NCBI RefSeq assembly: GCF_028473745.1
Contig: NZ_CP101137.1
Span: 1,798,001 to 1,862,000, forward strand
Length of the DNA: 64,000 nt
DNA from: Streptomyces sp. M92
GTDB lineage: Bacteria; Actinomycetota; Actinomycetes; Streptomycetales; Streptomycetaceae
Reading direction: 5' to 3'
Shown here in pieces: positions 63,060 through 64,000 of the stretch. The notes under the pieces were generated by a model. It saw only the letters and a list, made by a program, of their open reading frames with translations. It did not search any database and was not told the origin of the DNA. The position numbers and the translations under genes were made by a program. Position 1 is the stretch's first letter. Each line of letters starts with the position of its first letter.

Positions 63060-63090
63060 AAGCCCCTCAGGTCTCGGCCCTGAGGGGCTT
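63060..63090. terminator. Strong hairpin terminator
   Basis: AGCCCCTCAG (63061-63070) pairs with CTGAGGGGCT (63080-63089) over a nine-base loop, with one more A-T pair outside. Short pyrimidine tails follow on both sides (TTTCGC rightward, TTCCGG leftward). It lies about 50 bases past the stop of the minus-strand dioxygenase gene and can also stop readthrough from cysN. Confidence 0.75.
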
Positions 63091-63141
63091 TCGCGTGTTC
63101 GGGTGCCGGGCCGTGGGGTGCCGGGTGCTGTGGGGAAGGTC

Positions 63142-64000
63142 TCAGGGCTCGCGGCGCCACAGGGCGGGCACGTTGGGCGGCTCCCAGCCGGTCATCGAGG
63201 TGTGCGCCTGGAGACAGCGGTAGCCGCCCCCGCCGTACGTCACCCGGTCCCCGGCCGCGTAGGAACGGCCGGCCGCCCAGGTGCCGCCCGGGGGGTCGGT
63301 GGGCGGGTCGGTGGGGTCCGGGCCCGGGCCGCCGTCCACGTTCAGGACGAAGTCGAAGGTGGCCTCCTTGCCGCCGCCGGCGTCGCGGACGTTCATCAGC
63401 AGCGCCGGGTCGAAGATCGCGTCCGTGCTGTTGCGGGGCTCGCCGGGGAAGTAGAGCTGGGTGGTCAGCACGGGCTCCCCGGGCGCCTGCGCCTTGACGT
63501 GGATGTGCCGGGTGCGGCCCGGGTAGAGGCCGGGGACGATCGTGCGCAGGGTGAAGGCCCCGGAGGCGTCGGTGAACTGGTGGCCGCGGAAGCGGTACCC
63601 GGCCATGTCGTACGCGCCGGCGTTGTCGGCCTGCCAGAAGTCCAGGAGCACGCCGGACAGCGGGACGCAGTTGCGGCCGAAGACGTAGCCGCTGACGGTC
63701 AGCGGGGTGCCCGGGGCGCCGGGTGTCACCAGGTCGGTGCGGAGCGGGGAGTTCGGTTTGAAGTAGGGGCCCTCCATCTGGTCGGGCGTCGGGTCGTCGC
63801 CGTCGTCGCAGTAGGGGGTCGGCGGCAGGGTCCGGCCGGTGGAGCCGCGGGCGGCGTCCCGGGCCAGTGCGATCGAGCCGGTGGCGATCAGCGGGACGGC
63901 GGCGCCGGCGGCCACGGCCGCCCTGAGCAGCGTCTTGCGGCTGACGCCGCGGTCGGGGGCTGCGGCGGGCCCGGGCTCGTGGGGGCCGGTGGGGGAGATG
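63142..64000 (-). CDS. Secreted intradiol ring-cleavage dioxygenase with chitin-binding-type C-terminus, 5'-truncated
   Basis: The frame is open to the window edge, so the start lies beyond 64000. The first visible residues include GVSRKTLLRAAVAAGAAVPLI, a Tat-like signal. The catalytic domain has MEGPYFKPNSPLRTD, LDFWQADNAGAYD, YRFRGHQFTDASG and LYPGRTRHIHVKAQ, giving the Tyr and His ligands of non-heme Fe(III) intradiol enzymes. After a Pro/Asp-rich linker the last 50 residues (WAAGRSYAAGDRVTYGGGGYRCLQAHTS) form a CBM5/12-type module. It would cleave catechols outside the cell, perhaps near plant or fungal polymers. No link with the cluster is visible. Confidence 0.9.
   Translation of the reverse strand, partial: ISPTGPHEPGPAAAPDRGVSRKTLLRAAVAAGAAVPLIATGSIALARDAARGSTGRTLPPTPYCDDGDDPTPDQMEGPYFKPNSPLRTDLVTPGAPGTPLTVSGYVFGRNCVPLSGVLLDFWQADNAGAYDMAGYRFRGHQFTDASGAFTLRTIVPGLYPGRTRHIHVKAQAPGEPVLTTQLYFPGEPRNSTDAIFDPALLMNVRDAGGGKEATFDFVLNVDGGPGPDPTDPPTDPPGGTWAAGRSYAAGDRVTYGGGGYRCLQAHTSMTGWEPPNVPALWRREP

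Noticed and set aside
62651-63223. Frame of 190 codons across the cluster border
   Set aside because: No ribosome site, Arg-rich low-complexity product, and it runs through the strong hairpin into the antisense of the dioxygenase gene.

Overview
The window reads as a large biosynthetic gene cluster from a high-GC actinomycete, most likely a Streptomyces. The signs are very GC-rich codon use, many GTG starts, ATGA and GTGA stop/start overlaps, a SARP/AfsR-type regulator, a DUF574-type methyltransferase and a Tat-like secreted intradiol dioxygenase. Coding sequence fills almost everything from base 1 to about 62.4 kb. The left edge cuts a cytochrome P450 and the right edge cuts the dioxygenase, which probably lies outside the cluster.

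Layout. 1-4448: P450, type II thioesterase, a hotdog-like protein and a one-module A(Thr)-PCP-TE NRPS. 4564-6377: two VOC-fold genes and a DUF1062 gene, probably not pathway genes. 6638-12098: a reduced ATP-grasp protein, a SARP regulator, a 58-residue secreted peptide and a LuxR-type response regulator. 12103-20424 (minus strand): two acyl-CoA dehydrogenases, a C-A-PCP-TE NRPS, a LysK-like hydrolase and a LysX-like ligase. 20673-30908: sulfotransferase, ferredoxin reductase, ferredoxin, membrane desaturase, both glutamate mutase subunits, an oxidoreductase, an EamA exporter, a PLP decarboxylase and a LysR regulator. 31164-36947: a conserved hypothetical protein, a BtrH-like acyltransferase, a DegT aminotransferase, a split transketolase, the LysW carrier protein and a 2OG dioxygenase. 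37272-47557: a leader ORF, then an isopropylmalate-synthase-like enzyme, MaoC, an iron-site-less IPNS-like protein, a CitE-like lyase, an unknown HxD protein, an alpha-oxoamine synthase, an ornithine-cyclodeaminase-like protein, an M24 peptidase and a permuted ATP-grasp. 47732-50596: AurF-like oxygenase, aaRS-like amino acid:carrier ligase, carrier protein and PPTase. 50735-53024 (minus strand): MFS exporter and esterase. 53255-62438: methyltransferase, class III aminotransferase, SDR, ATP-grasp ligase, LysY, LysZ, CysC, CysD and CysN.

How it fits together (inference). The cluster carries a complete amino-group-carrier-protein pathway: LysW (ending EDWGE), LysX, LysZ, LysY, transketolase, aminotransferases and LysK. 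It also has a PAPS supply (CysD, CysN, CysC) and a sulfotransferase. This gene set is known from vazabitide A biosynthesis, and related sets occur in the ficellomycin and azinomycin clusters. There a LysW-bound glutamate is reduced and extended by two carbons to a diamino-dihydroxyheptanoate, and sulfation then sets up aziridine closure to a 1-azabicyclo[3.1.0]hexane. There is no naphthoate PKS, so the product is not azinomycin itself.

The remaining genes suggest an unusual peptide built around that unit. They include a threonine-loading module with a P450, a 3-methylaspartate route with a decarboxylase, an IPMS/MaoC/CitE/oxoamine-synthase acid-building operon, and a carrier-tethered amino acid presented to an AurF-like oxygenase. 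Two operons share a closely matching promoter and leader region, which suggests common control.
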